Both the position numbers and the translations under genes were made by a program. Positions 41,980-51,315 of a stretch of 64,000 nucleotides of DNA are shown here, piece by piece. The notes beneath the pieces are model-generated. The model did no database searches and was not told where the DNA came from. It saw only the letters and a program-made list of their open reading frames with translations. Within the stretch, counting starts at the first letter, position 1; each line of letters starts with the position of its first letter. The DNA comes from Chloroflexota bacterium (GTDB taxonomy: Bacteria > Chloroflexota > Ktedonobacteria > Ktedonobacterales > JADMIN01): the NCBI GenBank assembly GCA_021323855.1, contig JAJPKE010000035.1:83823-147822 (forward strand), written 5' to 3'.

Positions 41980-44284
41980 TGACTACGACGCCGGGATGCG
42001 TATACAGCGCCAGCTTGAGTCTCAGCGCCGTCTGGTTATGCAGAATGCGCTCCCACCAGTGCGCGGGCACAAATTCCGGCAGTATCACCGACACCGTCGC
42101 CTCTGGGTGGTCTTCACGAATGGCGTCAATGTAGGAAATCAACGGTGCGACCAGCGAACGATATGGCGACTGGATGATGATGAGTTGCGGCCCGGCGGTC
42201 TCTTGCCCTTTGCGTTTAGCCTTTGTGATGCCTGAGCCATCTATGCTGCCGGCGCCCATGCCCTCGTTTGCCATTAGCGCACTCCATGACCCTTTGCGGC
42301 TCGTGATCCAGGCATCCCATTTTGTCCGCAGGTCGGTCTCCTCTGCCGCGTCGGTGGCGATGTGAACCGCCTGCACGTTGGGCGTAATGGAACGCGCATA
42401 GGCGAGGCTCTGCACCGCCGGTAGGTTGAGCGCCGCAATCGGCACGATCACAATATGGTTGAGTTGTTCCGCGCGTAATGGCGTTGGCGAGACGGTCGCC
42501 ACCTTGACGCGCTGATAATGCCGCGAGATGCCACGGAACATGAACACCAGCAACGGCACCAGAATGACGACAATCCAGGCGCCCCGGTCAAATTTCGTGA
42601 TGGTGATGACGATGGCTACGATGAAGGTAACGAACGCGCCAACGCCATTGATAATCATCGAGCGACGCCAATGCCGGCTCAATCTGTCCCGATTGCGGAA
42701 CCAGCGCACCACCATGCCAGTCTGCGAGAGTGTGAACGCGGCAAAGACGCCCAGCGCATAGAGATTGATCAGCGCATCGGTGTTGCCGTCAAACTTCACC
42801 AGCAGCGCGATAGAGAGCAGCGCCAGCACGACAATGCCGGTGGTGAACGCCAGCCGGTCGCCACGGAAGGCGAACTGGTGCGGCAGATAGCCGTCGCGCG
42901 CAAGGATGGATGAGAGGCGCGGGAAGTCCGCAAAACTGGTATTTGCCGCCAGCACCAGGATGAGCAGCGTAAAGCCCTGCACCAGGTAGTACATGAAGCC
43001 ACCCCAGCCGGTGAAGAGCAAACTGGCGATCTGCGAATCCACTGTCGGGTTCTGGTTCTGCACCGGCACGATGCCGAAGCGCCAGGCGAGATAGGTGATG
43101 CCCAGGAAGAGCGTCACCAGGATGCCGACCATCCAGATGAGCGTGCGCGCTGCGTTGTCGGATTCCGGCTTCTTGAAGGCAGGGATGCCGTTGGAAATTG
43201 CCTCCACGCCGGTCATGGCCGAACACCCGGAGGCGAACGCCGTCAGCACCAACAGGATACCCACCCGTCCATCCAGCGCCCAGCCGTTGTTGGCGGGATA
43301 GGTGAAATGGGGATGAACGGGATTGAGAAGGCCGCCGGTGAGCGCCGCATGGATGATGCCGGTGACAATCATGATGAGGAATGAGGCGATAAAGAGATAG
43401 GTTGGCGCCGCGAAGATGGTGCCCGATTCTTTGATGCCGCGCAGGTTTACCACCATGATGATGAGGATAAAGAGCACGCCCAGCGCCACGGAATCAGTCA
43501 GAGTGAGGATGCCGAGATGCAACGAATTATTGAGCGCAGGCACCGCCGAGACGAGCGCATCAACGCCGCTGGAAACACTCACCGAAACCGTCAGCACATA
43601 ATCTATGAGCAGCGCCGCCGCTGCAATCAGCCCAGGCCATTCGCCCAGGTTGTCGTGCGCGACGATATAGGAACCGCCGCCGTGTGGATAGGCGTGGATC
43701 GTCTGCCAGTACGACGTGCCAACAATCACCATCAGCAGCGCAATACACGCTCCAATCGCCAGGTTGATCTGAAGCGTCTGGAGTCCGGCAATAATCAATA
43801 CGCCCAGCGACGCCTCGGTGCCATACGCGACCGACGAGATAGCGTCCGATGAGAGCACCGCCAGCGCCTTGACTTTGGTGAGCCGTTCGTGTTCCTGCGC
43901 CTCGGTGGCGAGCCGTTGTCCCAGCAGAAATCGTTTGATGCGCTCGTATCCCCTGCCCATGCCGGAGCGTGGTTCCAGTGACCGTTCAGTGGCTTCCAGC
44001 ACGCCATCCGAACGGCGGCGGAACTCATCTGTATGGGTAAGCTGTTTGCGCACATAGCTGCTGCCGAGCTTTTCGCCCTGTATGATCGTGCGCCGCTCCA
44101 GCAGGCCGCTTCGCCCAGGATCGCCGCTCACTGGCTCAGTTGGGCGAGGCGAGCGCGCCGGACGCTGCGCGCCAGCATCGCCATTTGTTGTGGTTGGTGG
44201 CTGGGGCGTAGCTGATGGTTCCGATGTATCCGATATATCGGGTGAAGCGCTGGATGACGCTTCTTCATTATCCGTGGTTGACAC
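41903..44284 (-). CDS. KimA/YdaO-like APC-family potassium importer
   Basis: A 793-residue transporter. A ~135-residue hydrophilic N terminus is followed by 12 transmembrane segments with the family motif VLSSDAISSVAYGTEASL and YPHGGGSYIVAH (substrate region). The C-terminal ~210 residues are a cytosolic UspA-like domain (HIVIVPIAALNLPAVQSLAYA; TVSVILPEFVPAHWWERIL). KimA of Bacillus (607 residues) is a K+/H+ importer inhibited by c-di-AMP. The N-terminal extension here is long and Ser/Thr/Pro rich. The GTG start has GAGGA 12 bp upstream. No c-di-AMP riboswitch could be seen upstream. Confidence 0.92.
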   Translation of the reverse strand: MSTTDNEEASSSASPDISDTSEPSATPQPPTTTNGDAGAQRPARSPRPTEPVSGDPGRSGLLERRTIIQGEKLGSSYVRKQLTHTDEFRRRSDGVLEATERSLEPRSGMGRGYERIKRFLLGQRLATEAQEHERLTKVKALAVLSSDAISSVAYGTEASLGVLIIAGLQTLQINLAIGACIALLMVIVGTSYWQTIHAYPHGGGSYIVAHDNLGEWPGLIAAAALLIDYVLTVSVSVSSGVDALVSAVPALNNSLHLGILTLTDSVALGVLFILIIMVVNLRGIKESGTIFAAPTYLFIASFLIMIVTGIIHAALTGGLLNPVHPHFTYPANNGWALDGRVGILLVLTAFASGCSAMTGVEAISNGIPAFKKPESDNAARTLIWMVGILVTLFLGITYLAWRFGIVPVQNQNPTVDSQIASLLFTGWGGFMYYLVQGFTLLILVLAANTSFADFPRLSSILARDGYLPHQFAFRGDRLAFTTGIVVLALLSIALLVKFDGNTDALINLYALGVFAAFTLSQTGMVVRWFRNRDRLSRHWRRSMIINGVGAFVTFIVAIVITITKFDRGAWIVVILVPLLVFMFRGISRHYQRVKVATVSPTPLRAEQLNHIVIVPIAALNLPAVQSLAYARSITPNVQAVHIATDAAEETDLRTKWDAWITSRKGSWSALMANEGMGAGSIDGSGITKAKRKGQETAGPQLIIIQSPYRSLVAPLISYIDAIREDHPEATVSVILPEFVPAHWWERILHNQTALRLKLALYTHPGVVVINVPYHLPRFSEDAARQDETPVASR

Positions 44285-44420
44285 GAGTGTGAATATCCTC
44301 GCAATACGAGATTACGCAATAGTACCGACTCTGAGGGATGATAACATGAGGCTGCGACAAACGCCAGCCCCACCTGTTGGGTACTGCACATAGCGCTACA
44401 GACACAGCTACAGACAAAGC

Positions 44421-44467
44421 GCGCGGCGCTCTCCGTGGGAAAGAATTCCGCATAGAGAGTGCCGCGC
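44421..44467 (-). terminator. hairpin downstream of the kinase gene
   Basis: GCGCGGCGCTCTC (44421-44433) pairs with GAGAGTGCCGCGC (44455-44467) with one G-T pair; the apical GGAA/TTCC can extend the stem. It lies between the kinase stop (44516) and the KimA start, and may end the kinase message. On the minus strand the tail is CGCTTTGTCTG. Confidence 0.5.
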
Positions 44468-44515
44468 CGTGCAGAAAGAGAGAATATTGGCCGAGCGCCA
44501 GATGCTAGCCGGATG

Positions 44516-46243
44516 CTAAGACGTAATGATGCTGTCAATGAGCCAGGCGCTACCATTGTAGAGGCTCAGTGTCAGCGTATAACTCATTGGCACTTTCGCG
44601 CCATTCGTCCCGCGCATCACGTTTACCTGAGCAGTCGCGCTGTTCGTACTGTCATTGGAAATATCCAGATGAAGCACACTGGTGACGCGCCCGAACTGGG
44701 CGTCATCCGCCTGTAGCCCGCTGATGAAGCTGGATTTCGATGTGACATTGGTGACTGTGGCGGAGGAATATTGCCAGGCGCGCGCATAATCTTGCGCCTG
44801 CAATGCCGCGAAATAGCCGAGAACCGTTGCCCTGGGGCTGGAACGGTCCGGCGGCGCGGAGGCGTTGAAGATGAGCGCGACCACAACGGCAACGATCACC
44901 AGCAGCGTACAGGCCGCACCTCCCATCGCCCAGGGTGAACGCCACCAGACGCGCGGACGTGCCGGTTCCTCAATAGTGGTTTTGGTGGCCCCGCGTTCTG
45001 CCGCGTTCACCTCTTCCTGAAGCTGCAAGAGCGTTTTCCGGTCGGACTCCGAGAGTTTCTGGCTGTTGAGCTGCTGGGTAGACTTTACCGGCAATTGAGC
45101 GCCGGGCGTGCTCGGTGGCGCGGGCGGCGTGAGCCTGCTAGCCGGCGTTATACCGGCGATGTTCGTTGCGCGCGGCGGAGATGACATGATAGCTGCGCCG
45201 CCCGTCAGGTCTGGCCAGGAGTCCGCGCCCAACGCCGGTGGCGTCGGCGTGCGCATCGGGCTGCGAGCGCCGGGAACACTACTGCCGAACGGCGGCGTCG
45301 AAGGCGCCAGTGGCGGCAGTGAGTTTGGTGGATTTTGGGTGAATGGTGGCAGCGATGGGCTGCGCGGCAAAGGCGTCGTTCCGGGGAGCATCGTCGCAAT
45401 CTTGCCGGTTGGCCCAGCAAGCGCCTCCGCAAGCGCCTGCACCGATTGGAACCGCTCAGCAGGGCGCAGCGCCAGCGCGCGCAAGACCGCGTTCGAGATC
45501 CACGGGCTGACGGCAGCCTTGAGCAGATGCGGTCCCAGGCTCGAATCCAACGCCACCCGTTCGACAGCGGTTGGAGGCACCTGCCCCGTCAGCAGTTGAT
45601 AGAGCGTTGCTCCCAATCCATACACGTCTGACCAGGGGCCGGTCTGTCCGTTGGCGGTGTATTGCTCCGGTGGCGCATACCCTTCGGTGCCGGCTTTACG
45701 CACAAAGGTCGCCGTCTGGTTCGCGCCGGGGAGATGCGCCTTTGCAATGCCCAGGTCCACCAGCACGACATGCCCGGCAGGCGTTACGATGATGTTGGCC
45801 GGCTTGATGTCGCGGTGCAGAATCGGCGGCGTGCGTGTGTGCAGATATTGAAGCGCGGCACAGATGGGCATAATCCAGCGCAATGTCTGCTCTTCCGTGA
45901 AGGGACGCCCACCCTGGCGCGCTAGTTTTTGTTCCAGGTTTTCGCCGTCCACGAAATCCATCACCAGATAGAGCCGCTGGCGCCACTCGAAATGTTCGCG
46001 GACTTTGGGGATATGGTTATGGTCAAGCGATTGAAGCCACTGACTCTCTAGCTCAAATTGTTTGCGCGCGCCGGGCGACTGATCTATCAGCTCTTTGAGC
46101 GCATAGACATTTTGCTTGCCGAACAGGATATCCATCACCTGGTAGACGGTGCCCAGGCCACCACGCCCGACGATGGCGGTGATGCGATATCGTTCATGCA
46201 CGACTGTTCCGATTGGCAACGAATTCGTCTGCTGTTCCGGCAT
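44516..46243 (-). CDS. Ser/Thr protein kinase with transmembrane helix and NTF2-like outer domain
   Basis: A 575-residue kinase. The kinase domain spans ~15-270 with VGRGGLGTVY, YALKEL, HRDIKPANI, DLG in place of DFG (VVLVDLGIAKAH) and YAPPEQY. A Pro/Ser-rich linker (~290-430), one transmembrane helix (MGGAACTLLVIVAVVVALIF) and a ~105-residue outer domain follow (ATVLGYFAALQAQDYARAWQY), which looks like a DUF4878/NTF2 fold. The outer domain may sense an envelope signal. The DLG variant is common in Chloroflexota kinases of this form. The ATG at 46243 has GGGAG 10 bp upstream, preferred over a GTG at 46273. Confidence 0.92.
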   Translation of the reverse strand: MPEQQTNSLPIGTVVHERYRITAIVGRGGLGTVYQVMDILFGKQNVYALKELIDQSPGARKQFELESQWLQSLDHNHIPKVREHFEWRQRLYLVMDFVDGENLEQKLARQGGRPFTEEQTLRWIMPICAALQYLHTRTPPILHRDIKPANIIVTPAGHVVLVDLGIAKAHLPGANQTATFVRKAGTEGYAPPEQYTANGQTGPWSDVYGLGATLYQLLTGQVPPTAVERVALDSSLGPHLLKAAVSPWISNAVLRALALRPAERFQSVQALAEALAGPTGKIATMLPGTTPLPRSPSLPPFTQNPPNSLPPLAPSTPPFGSSVPGARSPMRTPTPPALGADSWPDLTGGAAIMSSPPRATNIAGITPASRLTPPAPPSTPGAQLPVKSTQQLNSQKLSESDRKTLLQLQEEVNAAERGATKTTIEEPARPRVWWRSPWAMGGAACTLLVIVAVVVALIFNASAPPDRSSPRATVLGYFAALQAQDYARAWQYSSATVTNVTSKSSFISGLQADDAQFGRVTSVLHLDISNDSTNSATAQVNVMRGTNGAKVPMSYTLTLSLYNGSAWLIDSIITS

Positions 46244-46390
46244 AACGCCGCGCTCCCTCTCCCACACACGCACACCCCACCCATCGCCTCCCTACGCCGG
46301 TGGCGACGCACATTCCCTGCACCTGGCTGCCGCCCTAGTATAGCGGGCAAAGAATCAGTCGTCAATGCGCGTGGTACAGTCGTCTCACCT

Positions 46391-46412
46391 GCTGTGTTTT
46401 AACGGACACAGC
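46391..46412. promoter_or_regulatory. inverted repeat in the divergent kinase/NUDIX region
   Basis: GCTGTGT (46391-46397) and ACACAGC (46406-46412) form a 7-bp inverted repeat with an 8-bp spacer between the divergent genes starting at 46243 and 46501. It could be an operator. No promoter pair was clear in the 257-bp gap. Confidence 0.35.
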
Positions 46413-46500
46413 GGCAACATCATTTGCTGGAACAACCAATGAGACGGGTATGGTACGATGCGACGAGAAGACGATAGGTCATCATCACGAGGAGTCATAC

Positions 46501-47271
46501 ATGGCAGATATGGCTGAACATATCCCGGTTCAGGCGCGTCCGGCGGCGGCGGTGGTGCTGGCGCGCGAAGCAGAGGGCGACATCGCCGTGTTTATGGTGC
46601 GGCGGCACATTCGCAGTGAGTTTGTACCCGACGCCTTCGTGTTTCCTGGCGGCTCAGTGAAGGAACAGGATGCCGCCACCGAGCAGATGCCTGATCTCTG
46701 TGCGCCAGCGGGCGCGGGGCCAACTGCGCTTGGCAGCGGCTTTCGCGTGGCGGCGCTACGTGAATGCTTTGAGGAGGCCGGTGTCTTGCTGGCGCGGCGC
46801 GGAGACTCGTTGTTGACGATTGCTCCTGATGAGGTCGCGCGCTTTGCCAGCTATCGCGACGGGCTAAACCAGCAGACGCTGACCCTTGCCGAGTTGGCCG
46901 GGCGCGAAGGGCTGACCCTGGCGACCGATGCGCTGCTGCACTGGGCGCACTGGATCACGCCGACCGCCTTCCCCAAACGCTTCGATACGCACTTCTTCTT
47001 TACTGCCATGCCAGCGGGACAGGAGGCCGCGCACGATCAACTGGAAACGACCGACAGCGTGTGGATCCGGCCAACCGAGGCGCTGGCGGGCTACGAACGC
47101 GGAGAGTTTCCCATCGTCTTTGCGACGATTCACCAGTTACGCGCGTTGAGCGATCTGCATAGCATCGCCGCCGTACATGAGCGATTCGCTGGTGAACCAA
47201 TGCGCACGATTCAGCCGCGTGTGATCCAGCGCGACGGGCAGGATGTCATTGTCATAGACGACGAGCAATAG
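46501..47271 (+). CDS. NUDIX hydrolase (NUDT19-like)
   Basis: A 256-residue hydrolase of nucleoside-diphosphate-linked compounds. The N-terminal part PAAAVVLARE and VFMVRR lead to FVFPGGSVKEQDAA. The Nudix box is split by ~35 residues and ends FRVAALRECFEEAGVLLA, the pattern of acyl-CoA-type NUDT7/8/19 proteins. The C-terminal half contains HWITPTAFPKRFDTHFF, also typical. A CoA or acyl-CoA pyrophosphatase role is plausible from the family. The ATG at 46501 follows GAGGAG. The MBL gene begins 22 bp downstream; they are probably co-transcribed. Confidence 0.92.
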   Translation: MADMAEHIPVQARPAAAVVLAREAEGDIAVFMVRRHIRSEFVPDAFVFPGGSVKEQDAATEQMPDLCAPAGAGPTALGSGFRVAALRECFEEAGVLLARRGDSLLTIAPDEVARFASYRDGLNQQTLTLAELAGREGLTLATDALLHWAHWITPTAFPKRFDTHFFFTAMPAGQEAAHDQLETTDSVWIRPTEALAGYERGEFPIVFATIHQLRALSDLHSIAAVHERFAGEPMRTIQPRVIQRDGQDVIVIDDEQ

Positions 47272-47292
47272 TAAGAAAATTGGGGATGCGCT

Positions 47293-48120
47293 ATGGATGT
47301 ACCAGCGGGCGTTGAGGTGGTGCTGGCACCGAATCCATCGTTTATGACGGGACCCGGCACCAATACGTTTCTCGTGTGGGATGAGGATGGTTCCTGCATC
47401 GTGATTGATCCGGGGCCACAGATCGAGGAGCATCTAAGCCGTATCATCGAGCGCGCGCAACCCCACGGCGGCGTCTCGGCCATCCTGGTGACGCATGGGC
47501 ATCCCGATCATGTGGAGGGGGCGGGGCGGCTGCGCGCATTGACCAGCGCGCCCGTCTACGCCTGGAGCCAGGAGGGTTCACCTGCCGCGACGAACACGCT
47601 GGCCGATGGCGAAATTGTGCCGGTTGGCAGGCGAATCCTGCGCGCGTTGCATACGCCAGGGCATCGCTTCGACCATCTCTGTTTCTTGCTGGAAGATAGC
47701 GCCGCGCTCTTTGCCGGCGACCTGGTGGCCGGAGTGGGAACCGTCGTTATCGCACCGCCTGAAGGCGATCTACTGGACTATCTGGCCTCACTCCAACGAT
47801 TGCTCGCGCTGGACCTACGGCTGATCCTGCCGGCGCATGGCCCCACCATCACCGAGCCGCGCACTCTATTGGAGCAATACATCGCACATCGCTATGACCG
47901 CGAGCGGCAGGTGTTGGAGGGGCTGGCAGGCGGACCGGCAACAGTGGAGACGCTGGTGAAGCGCATCTACGCCGATGTGGACCCGCAGCTACACGGCATG
48001 GCCGCGCTTTCCCTCACTGCCCACCTCTACAAGCTGGAACGCGAGGGAAGGGTTGCGCGCGCCGATGCCAACGAGAGCGCCGGACCCTGGCGGCTCTCGG
48101 AGCCAGCAGAACAGGGGTAG
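47293..48120 (+). CDS. MBL-fold metallo-hydrolase (LACTB2-like)
   Basis: A 275-residue hydrolase. NPSFMTGPGTNTFLV is the typical LACTB2 N terminus. The metal site is VTHGHPDHVEG (His68, His70, Asp72, His73), later the His in LHTPGHRFDH, the Asp in LFAGDLVAG, and the His in LPAHGPTI. The C-terminal ~80 residues form a winged-helix-like domain (ATVETLVKRIY, ALSLTAHLYKLEREGRV). Human LACTB2 is an endoribonuclease, but the bacterial substrate is unknown. It pairs with the upstream NUDIX gene, often seen together in Actinobacteria and Chloroflexota. Confidence 0.93.
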   Translation: MDVPAGVEVVLAPNPSFMTGPGTNTFLVWDEDGSCIVIDPGPQIEEHLSRIIERAQPHGGVSAILVTHGHPDHVEGAGRLRALTSAPVYAWSQEGSPAATNTLADGEIVPVGRRILRALHTPGHRFDHLCFLLEDSAALFAGDLVAGVGTVVIAPPEGDLLDYLASLQRLLALDLRLILPAHGPTITEPRTLLEQYIAHRYDRERQVLEGLAGGPATVETLVKRIYADVDPQLHGMAALSLTAHLYKLEREGRVARADANESAGPWRLSEPAEQG

Positions 48121-48493
48121 CTGGACACTTGCGCTCACCATTCTTCGGGTGAAGCGTCCTCTTGGCTTCGGTCAACCTGGGTCATATGGCGATCAGTCCC
48201 ATGTCGCCCGAAGCGGCGCCCAAGTATGCTTACCGCATTCAACAGGTCGAAAACTGAGAGAATGGCGCGTAGACAGCCCATGAGAACCCCCACCCCCAGC
48301 CCCTCCCCCGTGCGCGGGAGAGGGGAGTAGCGGCGCTGGTAGGCAAACGGGCGCAGATGAGGGCAAGCCTGAGATGCCTATCCCTAGTCCGCGCAGGCGG
48401 ACTTCGCGGCTGAAAGCCAGCCAGGCGCGGTTTCAACCGCCAGCTAGCTACACTGCCCGTGCGCCGACTGTGTACAGCCGCGAGTTGTGCCTA
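48121..48493. other. intergenic region with palindromic repeat
   Basis: 373 bp between the convergent MBL and AcuI-like genes. Apart from the G/C-rich repeat at 48286-48328 I see no gene or promoter. No good T-tailed terminator is present. Confidence 0.5.
48286..48328. repeat. G/C-rich palindromic repeat, copy 2
   Basis: CCCCCACCCCCAGCCCCTCCCCCGTGCGCGGGAGAGGGG-type hairpin. It resembles copies at 25873, 52616, 61352 and 62319. It lies between convergent genes. Confidence 0.75.
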
Positions 48494-49489
48494 TCAGCGA
48501 TTGACATCTACGACGACACGGCCACGCACGTTGCCCTGAAGGATTTCCTGCGCCTGCGCAGGTAGCTCCTCCAGCGAGACAACCTTCATCGTTTGCTCGA
48601 CCAAATCGGCGGGCAATAGCTCAGCGAGGCGCTTCCAGGCGATGCGGCGCCGCTCGATGGGCGTATCAAGCGAACTGATGCCCAGCAGGTTGACGCCACG
48701 CAGGATAAACGGCAGCACCGTTGTATTCAACGCGAAGCCAGCGACGTTACCACAGGCAGCGACGCTGCTCCGGGGCGCCATCGTCCGCAGCACGCCCGCC
48801 AGCGTCTCACCACCGACCGTATCTATTGCGCCACCCCAGCGTCCCGTTCCCAGCGGTCCGCCACCGGGAGTCGTCAGCTCTGCGCGGTCAAGAATGGCGC
48901 TCGCCCCCAACGATTTGAGGTACTCAGTGGCTCCGCTGCTGCCGGTGGAGGCGACGACGGTATGCCCGCTCTTCGCCAGCAGCGCAACGGCCATGCTACC
49001 CACGCCGCCGCTGGCGCCCGTCACCAGCGCCTCGCGTCCCCCTGGCGCGAAGCCATGTTCTTCCAGCGCCATCAGCGAGAGCATGGCGGTGAAACCAGCG
49101 GTGCCTAACGCCATCGCCGTGCGCGGCTTCATGCCCTCCGGCAACTTCACCAGCCACTCACTTTTGATGCGCGCCTTCTGCGCAAAGCCGCCCCAGCGAT
49201 TCTCACCCACGCCCCAGCCGGTCGAAATCACTTGATCGCCCGGCTGGAAGTCCGGCGACTGCGATTCTTCGACGGTGCCAACGAGATCAATGCCGGGCAC
49301 CATCGGATAGCTGCGCACCACCTTGTTTCTGCCAGTGAGCGCCAGCCCATCCTTATAGTTAAGGCTGGAATACGTAACCGAGACCAGCACGTCGCCTTCG
49401 GGCAACTGCTCCTCTTCCAACACCTGAATGGAGGGCACGACCTCGCCGTCACGCTGCTCAACAATCAGGCCCTTGAATGTATTCGACAT
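48494..49489 (-). CDS. AcuI/YhdH family acryloyl-CoA reductase-like oxidoreductase
   Basis: A 331-residue medium-chain dehydrogenase/reductase. YSSLNYKDGLALTG and YPMVPGIDLVGTVEES are the YhdH/AcuI signature. LVTGASGGVGSMAVALLAKSG is the NADPH-binding loop. No zinc ligands are present, as expected for the quinone-reductase-like group. It reduces acrylyl-CoA or related enoyl compounds; the true substrate is not known. The ATG at 49489 follows AAAGGAG. It lies 15 bp after the aldehyde dehydrogenase in one leftward operon. Confidence 0.93.
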   Translation of the reverse strand: MSNTFKGLIVEQRDGEVVPSIQVLEEEQLPEGDVLVSVTYSSLNYKDGLALTGRNKVVRSYPMVPGIDLVGTVEESQSPDFQPGDQVISTGWGVGENRWGGFAQKARIKSEWLVKLPEGMKPRTAMALGTAGFTAMLSLMALEEHGFAPGGREALVTGASGGVGSMAVALLAKSGHTVVASTGSSGATEYLKSLGASAILDRAELTTPGGGPLGTGRWGGAIDTVGGETLAGVLRTMAPRSSVAACGNVAGFALNTTVLPFILRGVNLLGISSLDTPIERRRIAWKRLAELLPADLVEQTMKVVSLEELPAQAQEILQGNVRGRVVVDVNR

Positions 49490-49504
49490 AGTTTAAGACT
49501 CCTT

Positions 49505-50926
49505 TCAGGGCAGTTGCAGCGCCTTGACTTCCAGGAACTCTTCCAGACCGTATTTGCCCAGTTCGCGGCCATGCCCGGACTGTTTGTAACCACCGAAAGG
49601 GGCCAGCGGATTGAATGCACCGCCGTTGATCTCCACCTGTCCCGTGCGAATCCGCCGGGCGACGCGCTTCGCATGCTCCGGGTCGCCGGACCACACGCCG
49701 CCAGCCAGCCCATAAATCGTGTCATTGGCGATGCGTATGGCGTCCTCTTCATCCTCATATGGCAGGATGGCAAGCACCGGCCCAAAGATTTCCTCCTGGG
49801 CGATGGTCATATCGCTGCGCACGTCGGAGAAGATGGTCGGGCGCACAAAATAGCCTTTTTCCAGTCCCTCCGGCGTCTCATCGCCGCCAGTTATCAGCCG
49901 TGCGCCCTCCTCGATGCCCTTGCGGATATACGAGCGCACCGTCTCACGCTGATCCGCCGAGACCAGCGGGCCAAGCGTGTTGCCCTTGACAAACGGGTCG
50001 CCGGGAACCCAGGTGGCCGCCGCTGCACGCGCCAGCTCCTCGATCTCCGCCAGTCGCGAACGTGGCACGATCATACGGGTGAGCGCGCTGCACGTCTGGC
50101 CGGAGTTGAGGAAGCACTTGCCGACGCCATCTTTGACGGCTTTGGGCAAATCGGCGTCGTCGAGGATGATATTCGGCGATTTCCCGCCAAGCTCCATCGC
50201 CACGCGCTTGACCGTCTTGGCGGCCAGCTCGCTGACGCGGCGACCGGCACGGGTCGAACCGGTGAACGAAACCATATCCACGTCCGGGTGCGTCGCCAGC
50301 GCTTCGCCAACGACGCTGCCCTGACCGGAGACCAGATTGAACGCGCCAGCCGGTAGCCCGGCCTCTGCGATGATATCGGCCAGCAGGAAGGCATTGAGCG
50401 GCGCGACTTCGCTTGGCTTGAGGATGACGGTGCAGCCCGCCGCCAGCGCCGGAGCCACTTTGGCGGCGATCTGGTGCAGCGGATAATTCCAGGGGGTAAT
50501 GCAAGCGACGACGCCCACTGGCTCGCGCACGATCAATGAGTTGCCCACCTCTTCCTCGAATAACACTTCTTTGATGAGTCCTGGCATCGAGGCAAAGGTG
50601 GTGGTGGGCAGGCCGACCTGGATGATCTGCGCCAGCCGGTAAGGCATGCCCATCTCCTGCGTGATGACGGCGGCGATTTTCTCAGAATTGGCCTTCAGCC
50701 CATCTGCAATGCGCTGGAGGCAGGCGGCGCGTTCCTCCGGCGGCGTCTGCGACCAGACGGGGAACGCTGCTCTGGCCGCTTTCACCGCGCGGTCCACATC
50801 CTCCGCCGTGCCGCGCGGGATGCGCCCCATGACTTCCTCAGTAGTGGCGTTGATAACTTCAACTGTTTCGTTGCCGGTCGAGGCGACCCACTCGCCGCCG
50901 ATATAGAGTTTGTCTCGAATCTGCAT
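49505..50926 (-). CDS. NAD(P)-dependent aldehyde dehydrogenase
   Basis: A 473-residue enzyme. Cofactor and catalytic motifs are [22 protein letters not shown] (NAD loop, Asn), FTGSTRAGR (Gly-rich), ELGGKSP (catalytic Glu), GQTCSALTR (catalytic Cys) and [13 protein letters not shown]. The C terminus reads [20 protein letters not shown]. It resembles general aldehyde or betaine/semialdehyde dehydrogenases. Three in-frame starts (50926, 50938, 50956) are possible; 50926 has GGAAG at a good distance and the usual N terminus. With AcuI downstream, it may oxidise an aldehyde from a common pathway. Confidence 0.95.
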   Translation of the reverse strand: MQIRDKLYIGGEWVASTGNETVEVINATTEEVMGRIPRGTAEDVDRAVKAARAAFPVWSQTPPEERAACLQRIADGLKANSEKIAAVITQEMGMPYRLAQIIQVGLPTTTFASMPGLIKEVLFEEEVGNSLIVREPVGVVACITPWNYPLHQIAAKVAPALAAGCTVILKPSEVAPLNAFLLADIIAEAGLPAGAFNLVSGQGSVVGEALATHPDVDMVSFTGSTRAGRRVSELAAKTVKRVAMELGGKSPNIILDDADLPKAVKDGVGKCFLNSGQTCSALTRMIVPRSRLAEIEELARAAAATWVPGDPFVKGNTLGPLVSADQRETVRSYIRKGIEEGARLITGGDETPEGLEKGYFVRPTIFSDVRSDMTIAQEEIFGPVLAILPYEDEEDAIRIANDTIYGLAGGVWSGDPEHAKRVARRIRTGQVEINGGAFNPLAPFGGYKQSGHGRELGKYGLEEFLEVKALQLP

Positions 50927-51315
50927 ATTGTCTTCCATTGGCTTCTGCTGCTCCATTTCTCCGTGCGCCGGCCAACACGCACTCACCTTCGAGCGCGCGT
51001 ACTCTGCTGCTCTTAGATTTCCAGACGCTCTGTATGTCTTATAATCTCATACCACAACGGCGAGGCGATTGCGCATGTAGTGTGTTGTGTGCCCTGTAGC
51101 AGAGAAGGACGTGGGCAACGTATAATCCGCAGCGATGCCTGCAACATGCCAACCCTACTGCTTTCATGGTCTCTTTGCGAGATATTTGCAACATTCGCGT
51201 GATCGGACTGGTAGTATAGAGTATGATGCTTGCGTTTTGATGAGGCTCTCTGTTCGCTGCCATCATCATATGATAGCAGCGAGCATACGATACGTTGGGA
51301 CGATGGGAAATAGCT
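50927..51315. promoter_or_regulatory. divergent intergenic region
   Basis: 389 bp between the aldehyde dehydrogenase and the rhomboid gene. It is AT-richer than its surroundings. A weak rightward promoter is possible with TATAGA near 51217, but no good -35 box fits. No gene is supported. Confidence 0.35.
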
